Positions 27,569 to 39,600 of a stretch of 64,000 nucleotides of DNA are shown here, piece by piece. This DNA comes from a virus: positions 1 to 64,000 of the IMG/VR virus record IMGVR_UViG_3300044712_000538; one strand, written 5' to 3'. A model generated the notes under the pieces. It saw only the letters and a program-made list of their open reading frames with translations. It had not been told where the DNA came from and made no database searches. The position numbers were made by a program, and so were the translations under genes. Positions within the stretch are counted from its first letter, which is position 1. The number at the start of each line of letters is the position of its first letter.

Positions 27569-30500
27569 TTCCTATAAAACTGAGTTTTTTCAGCGGCGTA
27601 AATAATGATCTGGCCCCTCACCTGATGCAGGATGGCCAGTATATTACCATCGTCAATGGCCGGGTGCTTACCTCTGAAAAGGGAGAAATCGGGGTTGTGT
27701 CGGAACTTGGGGGCCACCTGGCGCTGAGTGCCCCGGATTCCGAGGACAAGCTTGGGGTATGCCTGATTGAGGATGTGGTCCGGCAGCGGGTTATCTGTTT
27801 TCGTTGCGATACGTCCGGCAATGGTAACCACGATATTCTGTGCTATGACGTTTTTGAGCAGACGTTTTATACCATCGCCAAAGGGGCTTACCTGAATTTT
27901 TCAAGCACCCGGCTGATTACCGCGCACATTATCGGGGATCTCCTGTTTTTCAATGACCGGGGCATCAACCCGCCGCGCCGGATCAACATGGAGGCCGGGA
28001 TCAAGACTTTCCATCCCCTGTATCAGACCAGCCAGCGTCCATATGAAAGCCCGGACAAATACACCATCACGGTCCTGCGGAATCCTCCGATCTATCCCCC
28101 GGTGGCCTTGAAAGGGTACAATCCAGCCTTCCCGAACAACTACATTGCTGACCTGGCGCTGCGCTTTTCCTGGAGGTTTATCTACCGGGACGGGGAAGAA
28201 ACGGTTTTCTCGGTGCCGAGCCATACCATGCTCCCCAACGTCAATTCGCGGGACAACCCTACCGATATTTTCAACTATATCAAGGTTGATATTCCCCTCT
28301 TCCAGAAAATCCCGTCCGATGTGGATCTGGTGGAAGTCGGGGTTAAGTTCGACCTGGATACCGGCTTTTTCATCGTCAAGCGGTGGGACCGGTCGGTAAC
28401 GGCTGACGCTACCGCGATCCTGAACCACAATGCCGGTATTTCCGCGCTGACATACGACTTCTACAATGATACGGCTGGCGAGGCCGTGTCTGAATTTGAT
28501 AGCATTGAACCGTACCACGATGTTCCCGAAACCGCACAATGGCAAGTAGTCGGCAGGGACCGCATCTACTACTTGGGGCCGGAGAATGGCAAAGACAAGC
28601 CAGAAAAAACGAGTATGACTACCGAAGCCATCACGGCCACGGTTTCCGATACTCCTCCGGTCCCTCCTGTTTTGCCTACCATGCAGTTCGAGCGCGACCC
28701 GGACGAGCCGGGCGGCGGCGGCTTCCGGTATATGGGGTGGATCTACTTCCAGGGGGCTCCTGTCGCAGGAAGCACATACACCATCATGCTTTCCGACAAG
28801 CAGTACAATGGCGGGAATCCCTTTGTCTGGATGCAGTACACGGTCCAAGCCGGTGATGACCTTGAAACCGTCATTCTGGCCCTGATCAATAGCAACCAGT
28901 TCAGCCCCGTAACCACTTACCCTCAGCCGGTGCCCAATTCCGTTCAGATCTACCTTGAAAGCGTTGTGGACCCGGACATAAACCGGTTTTCCATCACTTT
29001 TCTTGGTGTTTCCGGGGCGGGAGGATCGTCCGGAGGGACCTTATCGCCTGGTACTCAGGTTTTCAAGTCTGGCGCCAGCTTTACACCGAGCATCGTATTT
29101 TTTGATGAAGGCTTGCGGAATTGCGGGGTGATCCCGGCCGCGTCCTTTGATGTTCCTGAGCCGACCTTTGGCCAGACGGTTTTTGTTACCGCTCGGAAAT
29201 GGACCCTTTCCAATCTGGATGCGCTGGCAGAAATTCCTTCCTGGGCAGTTGCGTACGCACCGTGCCTGACCCTGAACTCCCGGACGCGCACCTTCCTGCA
29301 GATCCGGCCGGCAGCCATCGGCTATATCGATAAGGACGGGGCCGATGCTCTGACCTATTCCGATACGCATACCGGCATTTACCTTGATCTGGAATCCCTG
29401 CTTGAATATGGCATGGGGTACACCTATCAGGCCGGGAACAAGGATACCGCCTATATCTGGCTGGATACCGGTGGCCAGCGGTTTACGGCCCGGATCATTG
29501 GTCAGGAAGAAAACCGGGTGATCTGCCAAATGAAAGATCTTGGAAACCTGACCGGCCGGACCGCCAAGGTCGAGATCTTTACTCCATTCCTTCGCCCGTC
29601 CATTGAACTATTTTACGAGCAAGGGGAGGTTTTCCCCATAGCCAATCCCGGCACGGCCAACCGCCAGTACACCACGACGGTCGGTTACTTTACCGGGGAT
29701 GTGCGCCTGTTGAAGCGGAAAGCTGGAGCGTCCGATTACTATGTCGAGGCCATGAATTGCAACGACCTGACATGGAAGGACTGGCACACGGATACCGGTC
29801 GACCGAATACCGTTTTTAAGTCGAAGCGGGAGAAGCGGACCAATATCATCCAGTTTAGCGAAAAGCGGGTGCCTGGCACGACCATCAACGGATTGTCGCG
29901 GTTTTCGGTCGGCAATGAGGCGCTGGTCCCGATTGAGGCGGGTCATATCCAGTGTGCTGCTCTGTCGAACCAGGTTCAGTCCGAAGGATCGGTCATGTTC
30001 GTTATATGCTCCATGCACTCCGTTTCCGTCTACCTTGGCGAGCAGCAGCTACGCGATAACTCCGGGGATACCTATCTTGTCCAGTCCCAATCGGTGATTG
30101 GCACCATGAACGTGATGCGTTTCAGGAGCGGGACAGCCCATCCGGAATCCATGATTGAGCGGAACGGCAATGTCTACTGGTACGACATGGAGAATGCTCA
30201 GGTCTGCCGGTATGGTGGAAATGGGGTATATCCGATCTCGCGGGACGGAATCTCGCAAGATCTTAAAAAGCTGAGTGATGCCCTCCGGGCACTTTCGGAT
30301 GCGGACCTTGAAACAATGGAGCCTGGCCAGCGTCCGTATGTCATCGGCGGGTTTGATCCATACCACAATGAGTACCTGTTGGCGGTCCCGACCGTAAGCG
30401 AAACCGGGTTTGAGCCTCCCTTGGAGGATTATGGCACCGGTACGCTGCCCCCGGCCATGCCCTACCCGTATGCCTTTTACAATGGATTTGGCGGGGTGCT

Positions 30501-31062
30501 GGTCTTCAAGACCGGTGATGATGACGGAAAGGGCATGTGGATCGGTAGCCGGACGTACCGGCCGGAATGTTTTGGGTCAGTCGGAAGCTTCTTGTTTTCT
30601 ATGAAAGACGGGGAGTTGTATATGCATAATCAGGATTCGGCAGGGCTGAACAACTTCTACGGGGTGGCGTACCCTATGAAAATTATTTCTGTATGCTCCC
30701 CGCCAACCCCGACCAAGACGGCCCCGAAAGTTTACCAGGGCATCGCGGTAGAAGCGCGAAGGCCGCCATCCTTCATTCATTTCCGGACCGAGGGCGTTGA
30801 TCGGCTTGGAAATTACTTCCACCAAAGTTCGGATTTGTGGGACATGAATTTTTACAATAAGGAAGGTAACTGGTATGCGCCGATCATGCGCGACAGGCTT
30901 TCCCCGAATGTCGATGGGACCTTTTTGTATAAGTCGTACATTGGAGATAAGATGCGGGGATCGTACCTGAAATTTATGGCCGAATTTTCCAACGACAATT
31001 CGCGCTCTCAGGTTAAATTTGTTTCAATCATACACGCGGAAAGCCGCGGACACAAAATTTAA
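27565..31062 (+). CDS. Tail-tube/nozzle-like protein, 1,165 aa
   Basis: A large beta-rich protein beginning FFSGVNNDLAPHLMQDGQYI and TIVNGRVLTSEKGEIGVVSE, a start seen in podovirus tail-tube or stabilisation proteins (T7 gp12, P22 gp10 or crAss muzzle type). The body holds repeated beta-sheet segments with Asn/Gly turns (ALRFSWRFIYRDGEETVFSV; YWYDMENAQVCRYGGNGVYP). It would form the tube through which DNA and internal proteins leave the capsid. Family identity is by pattern and position only. Confidence 0.65.
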   Translation: MIPIKLSFFSGVNNDLAPHLMQDGQYITIVNGRVLTSEKGEIGVVSELGGHLALSAPDSEDKLGVCLIEDVVRQRVICFRCDTSGNGNHDILCYDVFEQTFYTIAKGAYLNFSSTRLITAHIIGDLLFFNDRGINPPRRINMEAGIKTFHPLYQTSQRPYESPDKYTITVLRNPPIYPPVALKGYNPAFPNNYIADLALRFSWRFIYRDGEETVFSVPSHTMLPNVNSRDNPTDIFNYIKVDIPLFQKIPSDVDLVEVGVKFDLDTGFFIVKRWDRSVTADATAILNHNAGISALTYDFYNDTAGEAVSEFDSIEPYHDVPETAQWQVVGRDRIYYLGPENGKDKPEKTSMTTEAITATVSDTPPVPPVLPTMQFERDPDEPGGGGFRYMGWIYFQGAPVAGSTYTIMLSDKQYNGGNPFVWMQYTVQAGDDLETVILALINSNQFSPVTTYPQPVPNSVQIYLESVVDPDINRFSITFLGVSGAGGSSGGTLSPGTQVFKSGASFTPSIVFFDEGLRNCGVIPAASFDVPEPTFGQTVFVTARKWTLSNLDALAEIPSWAVAYAPCLTLNSRTRTFLQIRPAAIGYIDKDGADALTYSDTHTGIYLDLESLLEYGMGYTYQAGNKDTAYIWLDTGGQRFTARIIGQEENRVICQMKDLGNLTGRTAKVEIFTPFLRPSIELFYEQGEVFPIANPGTANRQYTTTVGYFTGDVRLLKRKAGASDYYVEAMNCNDLTWKDWHTDTGRPNTVFKSKREKRTNIIQFSEKRVPGTTINGLSRFSVGNEALVPIEAGHIQCAALSNQVQSEGSVMFVICSMHSVSVYLGEQQLRDNSGDTYLVQSQSVIGTMNVMRFRSGTAHPESMIERNGNVYWYDMENAQVCRYGGNGVYPISRDGISQDLKKLSDALRALSDADLETMEPGQRPYVIGGFDPYHNEYLLAVPTVSETGFEPPLEDYGTGTLPPAMPYPYAFYNGFGGVLVFKTGDDDGKGMWIGSRTYRPECFGSVGSFLFSMKDGELYMHNQDSAGLNNFYGVAYPMKIISVCSPPTPTKTAPKVYQGIAVEARRPPSFIHFRTEGVDRLGNYFHQSSDLWDMNFYNKEGNWYAPIMRDRLSPNVDGTFLYKSYIGDKMRGSYLKFMAEFSNDNSRSQVKFVSIIHAESRGHKI

Positions 31063-31066
31063 GCAT

Positions 31067-31750
31067 ATGGCAATCGGTCTTGCATTAGCTGCCGCCGGAA
31101 CAATTGCCGGCATTGTCCAGAAAGGAATTGCCGCGCGCCGCCAGCGGAAAGCTGCGAATAAAATCAACCCGGTAAACCCGGTGTATGAAGCTACCAAAGA
31201 AAGCGCCCAGGAACTCGCCATGGCCCGGCAGGCAAACAATGCTGATGTGGCTGGTGGTGCCGCCATGGAGCGATCCGCGTACACCCAAGGTGCCAATACT
31301 GTTGCGGCCGTCATGAAAGCTGGTGGATCTCCTGCCCAAGTCGCGGCCACCATCGCTCGGTCAAACATGGCCACCAATAAAGCCATGGCCGATCTGACCA
31401 TCAGGCGCACTCAGCAAAAGCTTGCCACCATGGGACTTGTCCAAGGTGCCCTCCGGGCCAGAAGCCAGCAACGGATGATGGAGCATCAGGACAAGATTCG
31501 CCGGTACGAAGGGGATCAGGCCGCCAAGGATGCGCTCTACCAATCTGCCGATCAGAACGTGGCTGGTATGTTCAATGATGCCGCTGGATTTGGCCTTACC
31601 GCTGCCATGGGCGGCCTGGATAAGGGTGTTGGGAAAAAACTTGGTGGCATTTTCGGTAAAAGCATGAAGGCATCCAAGTTCCAAAAATCCCTCAAAGCCG
31701 CACAAACGGCCGGGAAAATTGTAGGCTCAACAGACTTCCTACCCGGATAA
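31067..31750 (+). CDS. Internal virion (ejection) protein, T7 gp14-like
   Basis: A 227-residue Ala/Gly-rich protein. It starts with a hydrophobic segment (MAIGLALAAAGTIAGIVQKG) and basic patch, then a long helix with many Ala, Gln and Arg, and ends in Gly-rich turns (AAGFGLTAAMGGLDKG). This matches internal core proteins of T7-like phages that form a channel in the host envelope during DNA ejection. ATG at 31067 is chosen as it starts the hydrophobic segment directly. Confidence 0.6.
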   Translation: MAIGLALAAAGTIAGIVQKGIAARRQRKAANKINPVNPVYEATKESAQELAMARQANNADVAGGAAMERSAYTQGANTVAAVMKAGGSPAQVAATIARSNMATNKAMADLTIRRTQQKLATMGLVQGALRARSQQRMMEHQDKIRRYEGDQAAKDALYQSADQNVAGMFNDAAGFGLTAAMGGLDKGVGKKLGGIFGKSMKASKFQKSLKAAQTAGKIVGSTDFLPG

Positions 31751-31751
31751 T

Positions 31752-33647
31752 ATGCAAACACATCCAAATACAGGACGCGAGAAGGCCGGGGTGCTGCCAA
31801 GAATGTTTGCCCCCGTTGGATCATTGTGGCAACAATATTCGGCGCAGAAATCGCGCGAATCTACGCTTGCACAACAGCGATTGAAAGAAGAGCAAGCCCG
31901 GCAGGATGCATTGTCCAAGTACGCGAATAGCCTGATGGACAAAGATCTTGGCACCGGGACCGCGATTGACCCGGTGATCACTCAGGCCCAGGCTGACGTA
32001 AAGCAAGTGCTGGCCGAGGCAATAAAAGCCAACCCAAACATGCGGATGGCTGATCTGGACCTTATGGCCGGGAAATCGGCCGCCCGGATCAAGTCCGCGT
32101 CGGACAGGATGAGGGCGCTGGACAACAATATCAAAGGGTATGCTGCCAGCCTGAACAAGATACCGGGTGTTTCCGGTAAAGATCTGGAGCAAATGGCTCG
32201 GTTTGAAATGCTTTATGCCGATGACGGGAAAGGTGGCTACCGTCTGAAAACGATTGAAGAGATCAACTCCTATGATGGAGATCCGGTTGCCGTGGCCCTT
32301 GAAAAGCATGCAGACAAAATTGTTACCAGGGAGGCGCTGGATACCCATCTGGCAAAGCTCGGCGCGGCACATAAGGATGTTACGGTCCAGTCTGAAAAGA
32401 ATGGTGTTACTACCAAGAATTCCGTCAACGTAACCTATCTTCCCGGCCTGCATGATGTGAACGATGACGGGACCATATCTACCAAGAAGGAAATAAAGGA
32501 TCTGTCTGGCGTTTATGCCAATGTCCTTCCGAATAAAAGCTTTGGGCCCATGGCATCAAGTGTGATGTGGAGCCCTGATCCCGGTGCCGAATTCTCTAAG
32601 AGCAAAAAACTTCCCTTCCCGGCAAAGTTCGCAGAATACTACCCTGACGGTAAAATACCTCAACTGGCTGCAGATGCATACGACCGGATTTTCGGAACGG
32701 AAGGCGGCTCTATGTATCTTGAAAAGGAACTGAAAAAGCAGTACCCGGATCTCGACAAACTGAGCCCGTATTATGAAACCGCGAAGCGCGAAGTAGCTTT
32801 CAATCTGGTGAAAGATTATTCGGACCGAACCGGCATCAAGACCAATGACATGCAACGGAACTCGCCATGGGTCACCAAGATACAACTCGGCATTCCTACC
32901 AGCAGGGTAACGAAAGGCGATGGCGGTCCGGGTGGTGGCATTGACGAGAAGCTGAATAACTCACCGCTGGCCATCGTCGCCCGCGCGATGAATGGCGAAA
33001 CGTCTATCCTGGAAGGCGCAAGGCCAGAAACGATAACGGTCAATGGTGAGAAAAAACAGGTCATGAATTTTGCTCGCGGCCTTGCCGGTAACTTCAAGCT
33101 TCCCGATGATATATTCGGGAAAGGTGTTGAGGCCAGAACTGTTGCCGCGCACCCGGATGATCCGAATACTTTGCTGGTCGTATCTACTGACGGCCGGATG
33201 AAAACATTCAAGGGACCAGCCCTCAGGTCATTCTTCATAAACGTCGGTAAGCTTCAATCGCCGCCGATGGTCCCGGATGATGTTCAGAAAATCGTCAACT
33301 TCTACTTCAAGACTGGAGATACCAAAACGGAAGGATCTTTGGCCAGGTATAACCAGCAGGGATGGGATGAAGCATCTGCAAAGCTTGACCAGCAATACAG
33401 GCAGGAAAGGCTTGCCACATTCAAGACCCTGAAATCATTTGATGGGTCAAAAACAAAGGAGTTTGGAGAGTTCGCAAACAAGAGCGTTTCTATTCCCGGA
33501 AAGCCAGCAAAAACCATAAAATCGTTTACCTTTAAAAAGGGCGGGTGGTTCTCTTCGGACAAATATCTCTTGGAGTTTGCTGATGGAGAAAAAATGGAAT
33601 TTACGAGCAAAGGCGCAGCAGAAGATTTTCTGAACTACATCAATTAA
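31752..33647 (+). CDS. Probable internal virion protein, 631 aa
   Basis: A large, mostly helical protein with a Gln/Glu-rich start (QYSAQKSRESTLAQQRLKEE) and an unassigned middle. It ends in a small beta domain (FKKGGWFSSDKYLLEFADGE). It lies one base after the gp14-like gene and seven bases before the giant gene, the usual place for gp15-like internal proteins that leave the capsid with the DNA. No enzymatic motif is seen. Confidence 0.55.
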   Translation: MQTHPNTGREKAGVLPRMFAPVGSLWQQYSAQKSRESTLAQQRLKEEQARQDALSKYANSLMDKDLGTGTAIDPVITQAQADVKQVLAEAIKANPNMRMADLDLMAGKSAARIKSASDRMRALDNNIKGYAASLNKIPGVSGKDLEQMARFEMLYADDGKGGYRLKTIEEINSYDGDPVAVALEKHADKIVTREALDTHLAKLGAAHKDVTVQSEKNGVTTKNSVNVTYLPGLHDVNDDGTISTKKEIKDLSGVYANVLPNKSFGPMASSVMWSPDPGAEFSKSKKLPFPAKFAEYYPDGKIPQLAADAYDRIFGTEGGSMYLEKELKKQYPDLDKLSPYYETAKREVAFNLVKDYSDRTGIKTNDMQRNSPWVTKIQLGIPTSRVTKGDGGPGGGIDEKLNNSPLAIVARAMNGETSILEGARPETITVNGEKKQVMNFARGLAGNFKLPDDIFGKGVEARTVAAHPDDPNTLLVVSTDGRMKTFKGPALRSFFINVGKLQSPPMVPDDVQKIVNFYFKTGDTKTEGSLARYNQQGWDEASAKLDQQYRQERLATFKTLKSFDGSKTKEFGEFANKSVSIPGKPAKTIKSFTFKKGGWFSSDKYLLEFADGEKMEFTSKGAAEDFLNYIN

Positions 33648-33654
33648 GACTATC

Positions 33655-36600
33655 ATGCCAGATTGGAGAGAACAATTACTTTCTGATATATCCAAGATAA
33701 AAGACCGGGACGCTGTATTGAAAAAATATCCTCAGTTGAAAGGGGATAAGAAAATGCTCCAGTCCCTTTACTCTTGGAATAACGCAAAAGCATCTGGCAT
33801 CCCGCCTACGGATCTTGATGAAATGTATCCGGAGGTAAAGTCGTTTCTGATCCAGCCCGATGCTGCTCCGGCTCCGCAGCCTGGCGCTACCGTTCCTCCG
33901 CAAAAAACAGTTCCGGTAAAGCCGGTCCAGACTGTTCCGGCACCGGCAGCAAATACCCCGAAACCATTTCAGCAGCTTGAAGCCTCTATTCAAAAGCATG
34001 CTACTATCGCCAAGGCTATCCCGGAAAAGGGATGGGGCGAAGATCTTACCAAAAAGATACTCGGCGGTATCTACCCGAATGTGGGAAATACAAAATCTGC
34101 GCAGCATCGGGAAATGATGATTGCCGAGGCCGACAAGGCTCTTTCTGAAAAGAAGTCGCTGATCGAAAAAACGAAGCCGCTGATTGATGAGGTAGCGAAA
34201 TGGTTCTCGCAGGATTACCAGACCGCAAAAAAGAAATACACGGTTGACGGTACTGACATGGGTGAGATCCGGGAAGACGTTGTGAGGGCCGAAGCCCGTA
34301 ATTGGGCAAAGCGATACGGCGGCGGCTCCGGCGTTGAAGAGATCTTGTTTGCGTCGGCCCTTGGCGCAATTCAGGTTGAGCAAGTAAAGCCGAAATATGA
34401 GGCAGAACTCAAAAGCCTGTATAAGCAGAAGTACGGGAAAGACATGCCGACTGAAAAGGAAGCAGATCTTTTCCAGAATGCTATCGTATCTGCCGCGAAG
34501 GATCAGGTAAACAAGCAGATCGAAAAATCCAGCCAGGAATTGAAGTTGAAGGTATCCCAAACATGGGATGAGCAATTCCGGAAGCAACTGGATGATTCGG
34601 CAAAGCGGTTTGGCTCCGATTCTCCTGAGTATAAAAACCAGTTTGCTCAGTCCGTTGCCGCAATAGGAAAGCTGGAGAAGCAATGGCGGCAAAAGGAGAT
34701 CGCCAGAATCGAGCGGATCAAGTCCGAACTGGAAGCTGGTTTGAAGAAAAAGATTGAATCCTTCAATGCTGAGGAGCAAATGAGGATTGGTGCCATATCG
34801 GACGAGGCATACAAAAAAGCATCTCAGGCATATTCCGAAGCAAAAGGCGAGAAGAAATACCGCGAGGTTGCTGCCGCCAGCGACTTTTTTGGGAAGTCCC
34901 AACTGAACATTGGATTTAATAGGGCGCTTACCGGCCGGCTCCTTTATGGGGTGGCCAGCCTTGGCGATTACCTGGCGAGCGAAGGCTACCAATCGGCCGC
35001 GATTGACTGGATGCGTTCCATGGCTACTACCGGGGGAGAGCTGGACGTTCCGGACCTGAAACTCGGGTTCGATCGGAATCTGGCCATGGCCCTTGCCACA
35101 AGGACCGGTGGCGGTATTGGCTCGTCTGCCGTGCCCATGGGAGCCGCCATGCTGACTATGAATCCGCTGGCCGGAGCCCTTGTTTCCTATAAGATGGAAA
35201 CGGCGATGATGGAGGCCGACATATGGAAAGAGCGTATGATGGCTGGAGATCCTGAAGCAAAGCAAAAGGCCGATAAGGCTGGCGCGCAGACCGCGATACT
35301 CCTGCCCCTTTATGTGCTTGAAATGGACCGCCTTTTCGCGGGCATGAAGAAGGGTGGATGGGTGAACAAGGCGCTGAACATTTATGCCCCGGAACTGGCC
35401 CAGGAAGTCCCTACGGAATACTGGCAGCAGTATCTACAAGCAAAGTCCTCCGGGTTTAAGGGGGATTTTGCTGATTTTGTTGCCGAGGACAAGGGTAACA
35501 TTGCCCTTGAAACCGCTATCGCCACCATCGGAATGTCCACCGTATTTGCCTCCATGGGCAAAAGCACGGAAGCCGTTGGCCGGGCTCTTGGCCCCAAGGC
35601 AAAGGATCAGGCTATTATCTCGCTGGCGCAGCGGACGCAGATGGCCCCGGTGGATTTTGTTCCTACTCCATCCCCGTATAAAGGTCCGGACAATGACCCG
35701 GCCGCTCCGGCTGCCCCGGCCGGCACCGCCCAGGCGGTAGATCCTCAGGCCGCCACACCCTCAGTATCCCCGATTACCATGGTCAATGCCGCCTTGGAGC
35801 AGGCATGGATGAACGGGGAAATGAGTGATGAGCAGCTTGTCGATGAGAAAAAGCATGCTGAAATGATCCTTGCCAAGCAGGATGAACTCGCCAAGCTTGG
35901 TCTGGAGCCGGACATGATCCGGCACTATATCGGCCTGCAGGCTGAAATGGTCTATCTGCAAAACCAAATGGCTGCCGCCAAGGACCCGGTCCTGCAGGCG
36001 AAATTTGAAAAGGACATTGCCGCGATTCAGACGCAGATGGCCAAGGTGATCGACGACAAGATCGAGGAAACCATATTTTCTGTTACCACCCCCTTTGGAG
36101 ATACCTATACCGCGACCGAGAAAGAATTGGATGAGATCATGAACAACCCCCTGTTTGGGGCCCCGGAAGATCTTGTCATTACCCCGATCAAGGGTCGGCT
36201 TACCCCGGACGAACAAAAGGTTGCCGATGCCTTAGCCGGGGCGAAGCTTCCGGACGGCCTATCCGACATGAGCGTTGAGAAGCTGGTCCAGAAGTTTGCC
36301 GGGTCGAAGGATTTCAATGAGCAACGGGAAGCGATAAAAATGTACCGGGATCAGCTTAATGATCCCCTGGGCCCAACTCCCCGGAAGCAAATGATCGCCG
36401 CTTTTGGGCAAGATCTTGCCGACCAGGTTGCCCCTCTTCCCTTTGGAGAGGTTGACAAAAAAGAGGTTGGTGAAAAACAGTTCAAAAACGTAACCGAAAG
36501 GCTAAAGTCCCGAGAGCCAGAAAGCTTTGAGGAAGAGGTTCTGCAAGGGTTCCTGCGTGATCTCCGTTTCTCTTCTGAGGACTTTACTCGGTATGCCGGG

Positions 36601-39600
36601 TTTGGCGGTAATTCCCGCTTGACGGGTGATAAAATTGGCGGCCGGGAAATGCGCCAGTACGCAATGAAGCGCCTCCGAAAAAAGTCGGAAGGCGGCATTC
36701 CCATTGACAAATACGTTCTCCAGCTTGCCGAAAAATGGGGCATTCCTCAGGGACAAGAAACGGACTATATCAATACGGTTATTGACCTGATATTGGAGCA
36801 TCCGGGACAGGCCAGCGTTATTTCTCGGCTGGAAGCCCTGCAGAGCGGTGCCAAAACACAGGAAGAGTATGATGCCTGGCTAGAAAGAAAATATGGAAAT
36901 GCGCAGGCCGCGAAGGATGCATTGGATGCCATGGATGACGACCTTACCGAGGATGTAAATGATGTAATTGAAAAGATTGACCAGATTACAGACGAAGAGG
37001 CAGAAAGCATCGCGGATGGAGCGATGAACAACTTCATCGACGAAAACGGGAACATCGATCTCTCCGCGATAAAGACATTCCTTGCCAGCGATGAGTTTAA
37101 CGCAATGCCTGAAAAGGTAAAATCAATCATAAAGGAGGTTACAAATGGACTCGACCAAGCTGAAACAGACACTCAGGATGATGGCAATACAGATAGCAGC
37201 GAAGAAGAAGACCAAGACGAAGAAGAAACGCCGGAAGAGTTAAAAGACGCCTATCAGACCGAGAACTACAATGATCTGGTGAAGGCGTGGGAAAGCGGAA
37301 ATAAGATATATGCGGTATCGGAACAAGATGAGGCCCCAACCCCTGTTACCAGTTGGGAAATGCTCAATAACTATCCCCTTGATGCATTGTGGATTGTTGA
37401 CCAGCAGGCCGAATCTCAATCCGAAAATGTTGTTGCTCCCAAGAAAGAAACCAAGGCTAAGGTCCGGCAGGAAACAAAAACTAAGCTGGCTGATGAAACA
37501 AAAAAGGCGCTGGATGACTTCCTTGATGCCTTTGATGAACTTGGCAATCTTGGGTTTGCATATGATCCGGAAGAGCAAGCCAAAAAGCAATTCAAGCTTT
37601 ATACTGCTGGCGCAAAGTTTGTTGCCGCCATGGCCAAGCAGGGCATATACCAGTTTAAGGATATGGTCCTTACCCTTGCAGAAAAGATGGGCGAAATACC
37701 CGGTGAACTTTTCCAGGCATTGAAAAAGGCATATGCTATGGCCTATGCTGATGATGAAACGGGCCTGATGGAAGATCCGAAGACATTGCGGACGCTTACG
37801 CTGGAAGACATTCTTGCGGAAAAGGATGATAGCAATGAATTATCTGGAATCGAAGCATTTAAAGAGGCTTTCCATAAGAATCTTTTTTCATTATGGGCTG
37901 ATTTATCAATAAACCCTGATGCAAATCCCCGTCCATCAAACATTATTGACCTTCGGAATATGGCCGTTGAAGCAAACTGGACTGGTGAAAACGGACTACC
38001 GGCTACGGACAATGAAATATTTGAGGCGGTTGAATCTGTTTTGATCAGATTTTCAAGGGAAATTGTTGCCATGTCTAAGGATAACCAAAAGGTTATGAAA
38101 AACCTGATGACGCTTTATAAAGTTCAGCCAACAATTTCAATGCGAGATAGCGACAGGGTAATGCTCCAGCAATACTCTACGCCTATACCATATGCATACG
38201 CTGCTGGCGTGTGGATGAAAAACCAGAACAAGTATCTTGAACCAACGGCCGGAAATGGCCTCCTTACGGTCGCCTTGGACCCGTCTAAGGTCGATGTGAA
38301 CGAAATCGACAAGACGCGCTTTGATATGCTGGCCGATCAGGGATTTTCATCAGTATCAAGCCGCGATGCCCTGGAGGGTTTTTCTGGAAAATATGATGGG
38401 ATAATTGCCAATCCACCGTTTGGGTCAACGGATAAAATAACCACCCAAGACGGGTATCCTATATCCGAACTCGCGCAAAGAATTGTTTATGAATCGTTAA
38501 AAACGCTGACTACAGACGGGAAGGCATCATTTGTCATAGGTGGACATACAGAATATGACGAAAAGGGGATCATGAAGGGGCGGGATCGCTTTTTCTTTAA
38601 CTACCTTTATGACAACTTCAATGTTGTCGATGTTATAAATGTAGCCGGAGATCTGTACGGCAAACAAGGAACCACATACCCTACCAGGCTGATTCTTATC
38701 GACGGAAGAAGGAATGTTGAAGGATCGCCAAGGAAAGAAACTCGGCATGCTCCGATGAAGTCCGTTAAAGGATTTGAAACGGTCGGACTGCAGGCTCCAG
38801 ACGATGCCGTTATATCCAGCTACCCCGAATTACTTAACCGTGTCTTAAAACCTAAAGACTATGGCCAACAAATTGATATTCCATCCGGAATGGACACCGA
38901 CAAGGGATCTGGCAACAATATTCCTGGCAACCGGCCCGGAGGACGCAACCAAGGAGGATCTGGTGGAAGAAATACTTCCGGCACGGTATCGAAACCTGGC
39001 AAAGGAGTATCTCAGGGAGGGGCACGACCTCCAGTATCTGGAAACCTATTTGCCGGAAGCGACGTTCAGAAGCCATCTGAGTCCAAATCAGGTCGCGCAG
39101 GAAATAATGGTAACGCCGCAGTTTTTGAGGGCCAAGGAAATGCTTTACCTCCAGGAGCCGGTCCCCGGCCTGCAGTTAGACCGGAAGTTGGCCGGACAAA
39201 TTTACAGGGACGCAACGCTCCTGACGCTGGTGGAAGCTTTGCAGGAGTTAGAAATGTAAGCATCGAAAACCTGTCTTCCGAAAACGTAGAATACATCCCG
39301 TCTAGCAATATGCAGTTTGAGGTTGGTACGGTTATCCCGCCAAAGATGGCGGTTGAAGTGTATCGGCATCAGGACATGCTTATTGAAATGTATGGGAACC
39401 TTGCCGATTTTGTTCAATCTGAATTAGAGTACGAGCCGGATGAATTTGCTGCTGCTTTTTCTTCCGAACAGGTTGATGCTCTTGCAATGGCCATACATAA
39501 GGCCAAGATGGGATCTGCAATGATTATCGGTGATCAGACTGGTGTTGGTAAGGGCCGGATCGCTGCCGGCATGGTCCGGTGGGCAGTAATTAACGGGTAT

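Noticed and set aside
27901-28848. Antisense frame of 315 codons in the tail-tube gene
   Set aside because: Shadow of a GC-biased third codon position; no start context.
33676-35265. Long antisense frame (529 codons) inside the giant gene
   Set aside because: It is the mirror of a biased coding strand; Cys/Phe/Leu-rich translation and no leader.
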